A stretch of DNA of 64,000 bases. Origin: Neurospora intermedia. Taxonomy: Eukaryota; Ascomycota; Sordariomycetes; Sordariales; Sordariaceae. The DNA is taken from positions 1-64,000 of the forward strand of contig BTPP01000009.1 in assembly GCA_037102815.1 (NCBI GenBank). Direction: 5' to 3'. The notes under the pieces are model-generated. The model was not told the origin of the DNA, ran no database searches, and was given only the letters and a program-made list of their open reading frames with translations. A program made the position numbers and the translations under genes. Each line of letters opens with the position of its first letter. Position 1 is the stretch's first letter. Positions 44,511 to 55,746 of this stretch are shown here, piece after piece.

Positions 44511-46145
44511 ATGCCTCCACGCAAGAAGGAAACCGTCATGAGCGAGTTCGAGCGCAAGCGCCTCGAGAACATTGCCTACAACAATGCCATCCTTAGCGGC
44601 ATCAGTACCACGGCAGAAAAGATTATCCCGAAGCCAGCGCCTCCCAAACCCAAACGCGCCAGCACCCCTCGAGTCAAGCGTGAACCTGTCAAAAAGGAAG
44701 CAGCCCGTCCCACGCGCCAGAGCAGTCGCCTCGCCGGCCTCGAAGCGGATTCCGCCGTTCTCAAGCGCAAACTAGATGTCGAAGCTGAGGAGGAAGCGGC
44801 AAAGGCCAAGGCCAAGAAGATGCGCGTCAGCGGTGACTTGAACCTCGGCGATATCACGGTCGAAGGTCGCAAATGGGAAAGCAGTGCCGACGGTCTAGCG
44901 CTTCTGAAGGGTCTCGGTGTACGAGGGGCGCAACCTGGCGTGAGGACGTTTACAGAAAAGGATGTCAAGCATACCAAGGACAAGGGGTTGAAGGACCTGC
45001 GGTTGCGCATGAGCGGACTCAAGTTGTACGAGAAGTGGGCAGTCAATGGTACCTCTAACCCAACAACGGTCCCTACGACGATGGATGTTCCACTAACAAA
45101 AACTGTTGCAACAGACATCAAAATTGTACCCCAGCGCATCTACTCCATGTGCTTCCACCCCACGGAAGAAAAGCCTATCATTTTCGCTGGCGATAAAGAA
45201 GGCGCCATGGGCGTGTTCGACGCCTCCCAACCTACGCCCAAAATTGAGGACGACGATGAAGATGATGCCGAATACCCAGACCCCATCATATCCGCCTTCA
45301 AAACCCACTCCCGCACTATCTCTTCGTTTCACTTCTCTCCCGCCGACGCCAATGCCATCTACTCGGCCTCGTATGACTCTTCGATTCGCAAACTGGACTT
45401 GGACAAGGGCATTTCAACCGAAATCTTTGCCCCGTCCTCTTCGTCTGAGGATCTCCCCATCTCCGCCATCGACATCCCGACCACCGACCTAAACATGATC
45501 ATCTTCTCCACCTTGCACGGCTCGCTAGGTCGACAAGACCAGCGCACCAAATCTTCCTCGGCCGAAATTTGGGGCTTAACTGACCACAAGATTGGAGGTT
45601 TCTCCTTGCACCCTCGGCATCCCTACCTTGTCGCGACCGCCTCGCTCGACCGCACCCTCAAGATTTGGGACTTGCGCAAGATCACAGGCAAGGGGGACCT
45701 CCGCCACCCTGCCCTTCTAGGGGAACATGAATCCCGCCTTTCCGTTTCGCATGCTTCCTGGTCTTCGTCAGGACACATTGCCACTTCTTCGTACGACGAC
45801 CGCATCAAAATCTACAGTTTCCCCTCGGCTGGCGAGTGGAAAGCTGGGCACGACATACCGGCAAAGGAAATGCAACCGACGGTTGAGATACCGCATAACA
45901 ACCAGACGGGAAGATGGGTGACGATTCTGAAGCCGCAGTGGCAAAGGAATCCACAAGATGGGTGGCAGAAGTTTGTCATTGGAAACATGAATCGGTTTGT
46001 GGATGTTTATGCAGAGGACGGAGAACAGTTGGCGCAGCTGGGAGGGGATGGGATCACAGCGGTGCCGGCGGTTGCCCACTTTCACCCGACCAAGGACTGG
46101 GTGGCCGGGGGGACGGCGAGTGGAAAGTTGTGTTTATGGATGTAG
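44511..46145 (+). CDS. cmr1: CMR1 DNA damage-associated WD40 protein (WDR76 homologue)
   Basis: A single exon of 544 residues. The start at MPPRKKETVMSEFERKRLENIA agrees with the conserved N-terminus of fungal CMR1; the open frame extends 25 codons upstream with an unrelated hydrophobic stretch, probably leader. The N-terminal third is basic and Ala/Lys rich with a KPKRASTPRVKREPVKK-type nuclear signal and SRLAGLEAD. The rest forms a seven-bladed-type WD40 propeller; clear repeats include YSMCFHPTEEKPIIFAGDKEG, FHFSPADANAIYSASYD (quoted in part), PYLVATASLDRTLKIWDLRK and HIATSSYDDRIKIYSF, and it closes with AGGTASGKLCLWM. Cmr1 binds chromatin and UV-damaged DNA and joins intranuclear quality-control foci after replication stress. 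It looks intact and is divergent from mtf2. Confidence 0.92.
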   Translation: MPPRKKETVMSEFERKRLENIAYNNAILSGISTTAEKIIPKPAPPKPKRASTPRVKREPVKKEAARPTRQSSRLAGLEADSAVLKRKLDVEAEEEAAKAKAKKMRVSGDLNLGDITVEGRKWESSADGLALLKGLGVRGAQPGVRTFTEKDVKHTKDKGLKDLRLRMSGLKLYEKWAVNGTSNPTTVPTTMDVPLTKTVATDIKIVPQRIYSMCFHPTEEKPIIFAGDKEGAMGVFDASQPTPKIEDDDEDDAEYPDPIISAFKTHSRTISSFHFSPADANAIYSASYDSSIRKLDLDKGISTEIFAPSSSSEDLPISAIDIPTTDLNMIIFSTLHGSLGRQDQRTKSSSAEIWGLTDHKIGGFSLHPRHPYLVATASLDRTLKIWDLRKITGKGDLRHPALLGEHESRLSVSHASWSSSGHIATSSYDDRIKIYSFPSAGEWKAGHDIPAKEMQPTVEIPHNNQTGRWVTILKPQWQRNPQDGWQKFVIGNMNRFVDVYAEDGEQLAQLGGDGITAVPAVAHFHPTKDWVAGGTASGKLCLWM

Positions 46146-47338
46146 TGGCGGCAGTGTTCATGTGTTTGGATAGCTGGGTGTTTCTAGTGGTATTTCTTAA
46201 TTTTTGTTGTACGGGGTATTTTCCGGGATGCAGGAGTTTCTGCGATGATACCATGTTTGGATGGCTTGATGTTGGTGTCAATAGCCTCATAAAGACGTTT
46301 GGCTTTTGACTTACCATTTTATTCCGTCCTTGCGCACGCGAATTCATATGGTTCTGGATTTATTACCTGGTTTTTTCTCTTTTTTCTTTTTCTTTTTCTT
46401 TTCTTTTTTTTTTTAATAAAAAAAGCTGCGTTGCACCGTTCTTACAAAGCCACCAACACTTTTGTGTCTTGGTGCCACGCGAGTGGTGAACATGATTGGT
46501 AGCGCAACCACTCGGCCGGTGAGATCTCTGGTGTACCTGAATAGGATGTCTCCAAGTTCTTGTGCTTGGTGAAGTTCCGCAGGTGTACCATGGCGGTTAT
46601 GGACCCTTTCCATGATGTCTCTTCTCCCAGTCAGGCAGCCTAGGAACTTGGGATCACATGTAAATAATGCATACGTGGCTGAAGTCGTAGCAAAGTTGCC
46701 CAACAGTGTTTTCGACCAGGCACCTTGACGTCGCTAGCAAACATACCTGAGAGTAGCGGGTATCTCCGTATAGTGTAGCATCCTGGCAGCCCATAACGTG
46801 TAGCATAGCAGGAGTCAAAGATTTGATTTTGGCTGTCAATTGGCCGCGACAAAATAAGCCTCCAATGAAGCCAAAGCTGGGACCGGTATGACGCTCCGGC
46901 GGGGAGGGACAACAGGCCGTCTAACGATGATGGTTGCAACCACGACACATGACAACATCAAAACATGGGCCACTCACTTGAGCATATCAGGTTGTAGTAG
47001 CAGCATAACTTTCAACAGACTCGCGTCTCACGACATGGCCAGCCTGTCCCAACATGTCGACCGGAGCTTCTTGGGTGTGTCATCCAAGGAGAGACATAGA
47101 TAAGAGGTGGGTAGCGGTTGCCTCGGGTGTCCTCCAAACTGAAAGATGAAAAAGCAAAGCCCCACCCCACCTGGTGTCATCCGTCACCCGTCCCACGCAG
47201 GAGGACATTTCCAAGGCGGGTGGATAAAGGAAGATCAGATGCAAGTCAGCTGCAGTGTCTTTGATCGTCAGAAGGTGACATTGTAGCATCCGGTGATACA
47301 CAATGATTGTTAGAACTTGCCATGACTTGAAGGCAGTG
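46146..47338. other. Intergenic region between cmr1 and transposon copy 2
   Basis: About 1.2 kb of normal composition, with a T/C-rich tract at 46,378-46,414 downstream of cmr1. Minus-strand frames at 46,413-46,703 and 46,640-46,948 are open but lack an ATG start or recognisable domain, so no gene is called. Confidence 0.55.
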
Positions 47339-47346
47339 CACTATCG
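47339..47346. repeat. 8-bp target site duplication CACTATCG, left side of copy 2
   Basis: CACTATCG directly precedes the left terminus and recurs directly after the right terminus at 54,670-54,677. Confidence 0.95.
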
Positions 47347-47368
47347 TTATCTCAGCGATCAGACCTCC
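47347..47368 (+). repeat. Left terminal inverted repeat, copy 2
   Basis: 22 bp starting TTATCTCAGCGATCAGACC; it matches the right end with a single mismatch. Confidence 0.95.
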
Positions 47369-48011
47369 CTTCTTTTCTAGGCATGTAGTGTAAATGAACT
47401 GGGTAGGCGCCGCCAAGGGGGCCTGCGGCCCGTGCGCTGCGCGCACATCTCATTTTCAATTGAATTTTTCCAATCTTTCTATCTGTGGTCCGTGCATTGG
47501 TTTATTTCAATATATATAACCGTATTGAATAAGATTGCCCAAAAAAGAGGTCTGAATCCTCGATATAGAAAAGAGGTCTCCTCTAAACGTATCCCTATAT
47601 AAATCGACGCTAGCTATTTTCTTTACTATATAGTATTAATATTATAATAAAATATAATAATAAAATTAAATTTACTTAAAGGTATAAAATTTGTAAGAGA
47701 TTATTATAATATAGTTTTTTTTATATTAATATATATAAAAGTGTGAATATTGAGCGCTTAGGTAGAAAAATTACCTCTAAACGCATTTTATATTAATACT
47801 TACCCTCTATATATTAATATTACCTTTCGTCCTAATAATATAAAATTTTGTATATATTATCTATAAGGTTACTTTACCCTCGGTATATTATTTTTTTTTA
47901 GCTAAGTCGTATTAAAAATATTCTTTAAATTAATAACCGCTAAAACGCTATAGATTCTAACGATAATAATAATATTAACCCCTAATACGTACTATATATA
48001 ATATATAATAT

Positions 48012-50052
48012 TATTAGGGGTAATAAACTTTGTAAAGGCTAGGTTAAAATAGTAGTCTAGCTCGTTTATAAATAAAAAAATATAATATTAGTAATAATAA
48101 CTGGTTATAGTAAAAATATTATTCTATATACTTTTTTAGCGCTCCTTAATAAGATTACTATTTAAATTATTCCTTTAATAAAACTTAAAAAAACTTAGTA
48201 AAATAATATTATAAAGAAAGTATAAGGTTTAAAGCCTATATAGATCGATATTAATATATTGAAAAAGGTATACCTTTTTTTAAGAAAAGACGGAATACTA
48301 AGGTATATTAACTATAAGGTAAAATAAGAATATATAGGAAGAAATAGAGTAAGGCAAATATACTTATATTCTTATAAGTTTAGAATAAGCGTTTAATCCC
48401 CAATTTAAAGCCGTCCTTCGCTCTCCGAATTTTTATAAAAAAATTGGCCTTTTTACTATCGATAAACTATATTATATTATAAAATAGGGTTAGGATTTTA
48501 GGAAGGACTTCTAGTACTTCTATATTTTACGACCTTTATTACTATATAGTATTCTTTAATTCGGGTATACTATTATACTAACTAGCGTATATTAAAATTT
48601 TATTATTAAAAAGGCTAGATTTAATAATAGTTTAAAAATTATCCGAACTTCTATCGACCGACTAGAAATCTCTATTGTAATACAGCCTCTACTACGCAAT
48701 TATATTAGTAATTTCCGTCGTCTTCTATTTTTAATTAATAATACTACCCTTAAAATTCAATAAGAAATTCTAAAGATAATAATTTATATTAATAATAAAA
48801 ATACTTTACTTACTACCTACTATACTATTATTAATTATTTTTATAAGTAATATAGCTTTAATAAAGAAATAGACTATAAAATTATTCGGCTTTATAATAA
48901 TTTAATCCGGATTATTAATAAAGATATTATTTTTAAGGATTTTATAAAAGATACGGACTATAGAATTATTTATACTACAATTACTTTAGGGATAGGGATA
49001 AATATATTTAACGTTAATAGAGTAGTCTAATTTAGACTTCCTAAGAAATTAAGCTTTGTAAATTTCTAGTAGCGTTTTAAAAGAGCGATATAGAAAAAAT
49101 CCAGCTAAGGGATCGCCTACCTTTTTATTCCCTTCTATTTATTCGACTATTTGGGGTTTATTAAAAAATAATTTAGAAGAATATTAATAGTAATAGTACA
49201 ACTTTAGATTCGCTAACTATATATACCTCGTATACCCAGCCAATTAATAAATTTTGTAATTAATTATAATAATAATAAGGAAATTAATAATAATAATACA
49301 ATTAGCTATATAACCGACTAAAACCTATTTAAAATTCAAATTGAATAACCGGATATTAATATAATTTATTATTCTTTCTATAAATTTATATATAAAATTA
49401 AATAATTAAAACTAGAGGAAGCCTAGCGAAAGAAAATAGAACCAATTATTTAAAAATAATTTAATATACCCTACTTTCGTCGAACAATACTTAACTATTT
49501 GTAAGAACCTTACTACGATCTAAATTTAGAATATAAGTGCCCTATCCTTAATAGGAAGTATTATAATAGTTCCGGCTATAATATATAGCTTAGAAGAATT
49601 CCTTTAATACTAATACGTACGGAAATAAGGGATAAAGTATTTAATAAACTAATTACTAATAGTTTTACTAATACGGTTACTATCTATTTATTTAAATAGT
49701 ATAAAAAGTATGCCCAAGTATTAATTCCCGCTAAATTACGAACTTTTAAAATAGTCTTAGAAATATTTATACTTTACAAACTTTAAAATATTATAGTATA
49801 ATTACTAGCCGAAGGTCGAAGGAAGCTATTAAAACTACTCTTTAATAATATAGCCGGATTAAATAAGAAATTCCCTAAATTTAGAACTTAATAGTAGTAA
49901 TATTATTAATATATAGAAGGATTAATTAATTTCTATAAAGAATTTATTACTAATATTTATAAAGAGTAGGAAACTTTAAAGGATAAAAGCGTAAAGCTAA
50001 CCGCTACTACTACTACTACTTCTATTACTACTACTATAAGTTAATAAACTAA
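48012..50052 (+). pseudogene. RecQ-type DEAH helicase gene of the transposon, RIP-damaged (copy 2)
   Basis: Same gene as at 32,440-34,480, offset by 15,572 bp. The Walker A region (around 48,092), the TID-L motif II region (around 48,456) and the GIGINI motif VI region (around 48,990) are recognisable but more mutated at some sites than in copy 1. It is not functional. Confidence 0.72.
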
Positions 50053-51771
50053 TCTAACTCCCACTAATCCGTTTATCCTCTCTTCTTTAACTCTTTTAAA
50101 AAGTTATAGGGTTATTAATATAAGAATAGAGGATTAGTAAAAATAAATAATAGAATAGAAAATAATAAGAGAAAGAACTATTTAATAAATAGAAACTACT
50201 ACTATTTAAACTACTACTATTTAAACTATTAAGGGCGTTAAAATAAATAAAGCGAATTAAAATAAAGTAAAGGAAATAGCCGAGCCTACTCAACCAGCAG
50301 CTCAATTATTTATACTAATATAGAGATTTACTATACTAACTCAAATTACACCTATCCCCGTACTAAGACTAGGGACTCCCGTACTAATAACTACTCCTAA
50401 ACCTCCTAAAATATTACGAAGAGCACTAACTTAAATAGCTCAACCAATTACTCCTATACTATTTTTATTATTTAATACAATAGCTTAATAATTAATAGAG
50501 GAGATAACGCTAGAAAAACGAATAGCTACTAAACTTATACTAATAAAATAAATAGTTCGTCGAACGCTATCTTTCTAGGATTTATTTTAATAATATTATA
50601 TATAAGTAGTAATATTTCCCTTTATATTAATAATAGTAATTGGTTCTATTAATAAAACTACTACTATTAGTTTACTAATAATTATTTTTAGTAGAAAGCG
50701 AATTAGTAGTATAAGGACCCCTATTATTAGCTTACCGGCGTATAAGAAGTAAAAAAATTAAGTATTACTATTATAATAATATAATAATAATAATAATATT
50801 AATTTTTATCGCCGATTATATACGATATTATTAAGCGGGACCTACATATTAAGATAGGAAGTTGTTTAGCGCTAAGATTTAGACTTAGGGGTAGAATATT
50901 AGTTAAAATATTATTAGATTTAACCCTTCTTATATAATTCCTATTATTATATTTATAAATTTAGTTATACTTTATAAATATTTTTAAAATGCTCTAATTA
51001 ACTAATATAGTCTACTTCTAATTACCCTACTATTACCAGCCCCCCCAGGGGTACTATAGGGACGCTTATAGTATAATAATTTAAAGACGTTTATAACTAC
51101 TACTAATATAAGTTCTAGAAAACTCTCGTATTTAACTCCCTACTTATAACTTATCTTTTTTTTAAATACTTAATTATTATACTACTAACCTCTCTCAAAT
51201 CCTTTTTATTTTTAAATTTTAGTATTAATTACGTATATAGCCAATCTAAGGAATAGGAAATATAAAACTGCTATAAGACGTACTATTTCTTAGTACTATT
51301 AATAGTTATTTTAAAAAAGAGTATACTATAAAGTATTCGATTAAGGTATATAGAATAAATTGAGCTAAACTCCTTTCTTTTTTTTACTATATTCTAAATC
51401 TAGTATTTAATAAGGTTCTAAGCCGGTAATAAGATTTAAGTTGGATAAAATCTCTTTTTTAAATTACTTTTACTTTATATATATATTATTATAAACCGTT
51501 ATATTATCTTATATCTCTTTATTATTATCCTCGAACCTATAATCCTATAAATTATTATTGTTATTAAAACCGTGTACGCTTTCTTCGCTAAAGTCTAATA
51601 TACTATCTTAGCTTACAAAGGTAATTATACTAAGTAAATATCTCTAATCGGCGATATTAATTGGAATAAATACAACCTTATTCTACTTATCCAGCTTTTT
51701 AAGAAGGTAGATTTAATTTAAGGTAAAAAGATCCGGTATATTAAAAATATTAGTATTTATCTTTAACTCCT

Positions 51772-54330
51772 CTATACTAATCTTCCTCTTTATTATTCTA
51801 TTACTATACAATTTTAATATATATAAAATAATATTAGTAAAGGGGTCGCCGGCTATATAAATACTTCGAATAGTATATCCCTAAAAACGTTCTATTCCTT
51901 TACGAATAGTAGTAAAGATATTAGAATTAAATATAAATCGTAAAAGTATAGCTTTAATATTATACGTAGAATTCTTATTATTTTTAATATTTATTATATA
52001 GACTATATTCTAATACTCGAGTATAATATTAATAGTTTTATATCGATTGCTAGTTGTAATATAGTAAACTAGACCGCCCTTTATAATAGCCTCTCTAAAA
52101 TTTTCATTTATAATATTTAAATGTAAAAGCTATACAAAATATAATATTTCCGGCCTATAATTTATTAATCCGCCGCCCTAGAAAAGGATTGGAAGTATAA
52201 GTATAATATTTTAAAGAAGGCCGTAATTTCCTATACGAACTACTTTATAGATAAGTAAAAGAAGTTTAATAACCTATATTAACCTATATTAATTGCGAAA
52301 TTCTATATTAATAGGATAATTATTATTATTATCATTATTAATATTATTATAATATTTATTAATCCAACCTTTAATAATAAAGATAGTATCCTAAATACAG
52401 TTAAATATTTCCTATAAATCGGTCGCTCCTTCCTCTTCTTCTACGAATAAATTTTTTATCGCCTTTTAAATACTATTAATATTTAATTCTATAAGACCCT
52501 TATACTAAATTAATTCATTAATAATAAAGGTAAGAATACGAATAGTAAAACTATATATTAATACGGGTATAGTTAAATAATATTTAGTATTCGTTTTAAT
52601 AATCTTTCTTTAGCGCTAGAAAAAGAAAATATCTAAAGATAGGGTAGTATTCGATTGATTAGGTTTATTTCTATTGTTCTAAAAGTTTCGAAAGATTATT
52701 TTAATAAGGTTAATCTTAATATAAAAGAAGGCTAGGACTAAGAATATTTATTTTCGCTATTCCTATTGAATATTAGATTCTAGCTCTTTATACTAAATAT
52801 AACGGATAAAAAACGTCGTTTTTTAATCGCTATAAATAAGAACTAAACGATCAATAAGTTTTTAACGATTAATAATAAGTTAATTATCCTATAACTCTTT
52901 ATAAATTCTATAAATACCTTCTAACTTACCCTCGTCCTTATAAATTATATTAATTTAAAGATATAGCGAGTTTTTATATTTAACCCTTTTAAAAGTAAGT
53001 ATAGATAATAATAATTTAAAGTCCTTCTTTTTCCTAAAAAAGATATGCTTGAGAATGTATTTTAATAGCTATTTTAATACCTTAAATATATTCTAGCGCT
53101 TAGGAAGTAGATATTTAATAATTATTTCGAATATAAATAGTTAAGTACAACGAATTAATAATTATTAAAGAGGATTGTATAATTTTGGGTAATATACTAA
53201 ATAAACTATAGTAAGGTTTACTATTTCGTTTTATTTACCGCCAACTATCTTACGAATAGTATTTTTAAAATTAAAATTATTATAAACGATAATACTATTA
53301 AGGTCTAATATAGCCCGCTTAAAATCCTACTTCGCTTTATTAATTATTATATTAAATAGACGGTTGAGTATAGTATAAGAAGAGATAATACTAATACTAG
53401 ATAATATTTGAATAACTCTTTAAGGTATACTATTAGAAAGAAGGTATAAACTAAAAATATAGCGTATAAATATACTAATATTCTTAATATACCTAGCTAT
53501 TATAATAATAATAATAAGGATAATATAATTACTATATTCTTTAATAGTTATAGTATTATTAATAAATTCTCTCTTATCCTGCTAGTTCCTTATCGTTTGT
53601 AATAGAAAAACTATTAGTTTTAGCGTATATTCTTTAAGTATTAGCTATATTTAATTTAATATTTCCTCTAATTAGGAGGAACTATTAAATTTAAAGATAT
53701 TAGCTAGTTTATTACCCTAGAAGATATTCTCTAATTTAAATTATTTGAATACCGGTTTATAAAGAAGAGACTATATCTCTTTATATATTATAAATATATT
53801 ATAGCTTAATCTATCTATAGTTTTATATTCTATAGGGAGTATAGTAATACTAATATACTTTAAAACTTCTTATACCTCGTTATCGAGTAAAATATTAGCT
53901 AATTACGTACTTCTTCGGCCGTTCTTAAACTATTAAAATAGGAAAGACTTTATACTATAACTCCTAAGTAGTATATTAGGGCGCTTATTCCTATTAAAAA
54001 CTATATATATTACATTCTATACTCTAGAGGTCTTAGATATAATATTGTAATCTATATTATCGATTGGAAATATAGGATTATTTAATTCTAGTATATTTAA
54101 CCAATTTAGAGCTGGTTCTAGTAATTCGAGAACGGGAGGATCGGGTCTAATTAAGGCTAGGAGTACTTAATCCGAAGGAGTTAATAGGGTATTAGGAATA
54201 TTAAATAATAGAAAAGAAGGTTAAAATATAGAGGATTAGCCTTAGGATCGTCTTCGTTAATATCCCTATTATTATTAATATTATTATTATTCTTATCCTC
54301 GATTTAAATTAACGTACAGGGGGGGCTTAT
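51772..54330 (-). pseudogene. DUF6589-like gene of the transposon, RIP-damaged (copy 2)
   Basis: Same gene as at 36,200-38,758, offset by 15,572 bp, with similar minus-strand motifs and many stops. Edges are approximate. The start codon proposed in copy 1 is changed here. Confidence 0.58.
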
Positions 54331-54647
54331 TATAATTTATCGTATTACTTTAGGAATTATTATTTATAATAAGTATTAGATTAAAGCCCTAATTTACGCG
54401 ATTATAATATACTTAAAAACTTCGTAATACGATAGCTTTTGGTAGAATTATAGTATTGGTAATAATAGTTGGCGGTTTTCGTTTTGGGGTTTACGCTTGG
54501 GATCGTATTGTGAACTTAGACCTCTTGGGGCGTATATCAAAAATATTATTAAAAATAGAAGCCTGAAGTATTTAATCGATAAATTCAATTTTTCTACTAT
54601 AATCTGGTCCTCTGGTCCGTGCGCGATGCGCCAGCGCCCAGGAAAGA

Positions 54648-54669
54648 GGAGGTCTGAGCGCTGAGATAA
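54648..54669 (-). repeat. Right terminal inverted repeat, copy 2
   Basis: 22 bp identical to the right terminus of copy 1, followed by CACTATCG. Confidence 0.95.
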
Positions 54670-54677
54670 CACTATCG
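54670..54677. repeat. 8-bp target site duplication CACTATCG, right side of copy 2
   Basis: Identical to 47,339-47,346. Confidence 0.95.
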
Positions 54678-55746
54678 CAGGAAAAGAAGCTAGGGTGGCT
54701 ATCAAGGTACCCATCGGTATCTCATTCCTCCCTGAAGGGCCCACTTCTATGGAGCCTTCCCCGGCTTGGGCTGGCTCCTCCTGAACAACCCGCGTCAGGC
54801 AGTGGGGTTTCACCAGACACCCTCGTCGTGGACAAAATAGTTGAGATCTTTGACATTACATCTTGGGTATATTCTTACTACGCATCCAAGCGTCTTTGAA
54901 ACAGATCTTGTCTTAAGTTCTTGGACATCTCTGAATGAAGAAATACAAACTAGACTCCAGCCAATGTCTTTCCGAATCATTGTAATCCCTATCACAGTCT
55001 TGCAACGACCTTTTCTTTAATCTTGGCGAGCAGTAGTAGACTGGTTTACGTAGTAGGTATCCTGCTGGCTGGTCTCACTTATTTTGTCTCGAACTAGACA
55101 CCTTCCTGGCCACTACAGCGGGTGTCCAGTGTGTGATGCTCGGGCTCCTGTTCTCGACCGCCCGCCTCCCGCCCCGGCCTCCACGCATTTTCCCAAGCCG
55201 TTGTTCAGTTCCTTTCATCACTTCCCTTCAAGTTCCCTTTCTTGGCCATCATCTGACGGACGAAGCGATACGCCGAGCACCTGTAGCCACCGGTACTCCT
55301 ACGCGCAACCGAGTACCGCGACAACAGGTACCGGCCAATATCAAAAGTCGACCAGTCAGGCTTCAGACCTTCGCGCTGCCCGCTGATTGTCTGACCGACG
55401 CGAAAGTTACTGGTGGTGGCTGTACACAATCGTAGTCGTCCACAACGGCATGGACTACCAAGGCGGAGATCAACAAGCACTCTAACTCCGCTTACAACTG
55501 AACCATACGGTCTCTTTCTTTGCTTGTTGTTTGTCTGATTATGTAGGGTACCTACCTACTTACCTCTGCCTGGTCTACTCTCTCCGCTGCCTGCCTGCCT
55601 GCCTGCCTGCCTGCAGTCCACGTCCACTTGTGCTTTGCAGCCGTCCACTTATGCTTACCTCTGCTTCTTCCTCAAGTTCCTACGAGTCAGGCTATCCCCA
55701 TTATTACGACCTCTAATCATCCTTATCCCTCTCGATAGTCCTAGAA
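54678..55746. promoter_or_regulatory. Upstream region of atg26
   Basis: About 1.07 kb between transposon copy 2 and the atg26 start codon, of normal composition. It contains seven CTGC units in a row at 55,587-55,614 and CT-rich leader-like sequence near 55,660-55,740. Short frames on both strands look noncoding. No specific transcription factor site is claimed. Confidence 0.55.
55587..55614. repeat. CTGC tetranucleotide microsatellite, seven units
   Basis: Seven perfect CTGC units about 130 bp upstream of the atg26 start codon, probably in the promoter or 5' leader. Confidence 0.9.

Larger units (their letters stand above)
47347..54669 (+). mobile_element. RecQ-helicase/DUF6589 DNA transposon, copy 2 (7,323 bp)
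   Basis: It is collinear with copy 1 from end to end, with the same length, orientation and terminal repeats but a different target duplication, so it is an independent insertion and not a segmental duplicate. Differences from copy 1 are nearly all C/T or G/A transitions in the interior; each copy keeps some unmutated bases that the other has lost. The first roughly 240 and last roughly 220 bp are almost RIP-free. Copy 2 lies in the intergenic region between cmr1 and atg26. Confidence 0.9.

Noticed and set aside
46413-46948. Minus-strand gene between cmr1 and transposon copy 2
   Set aside because: The frames begin without ATG, no domain is recognised, and no convincing splice joins link them.
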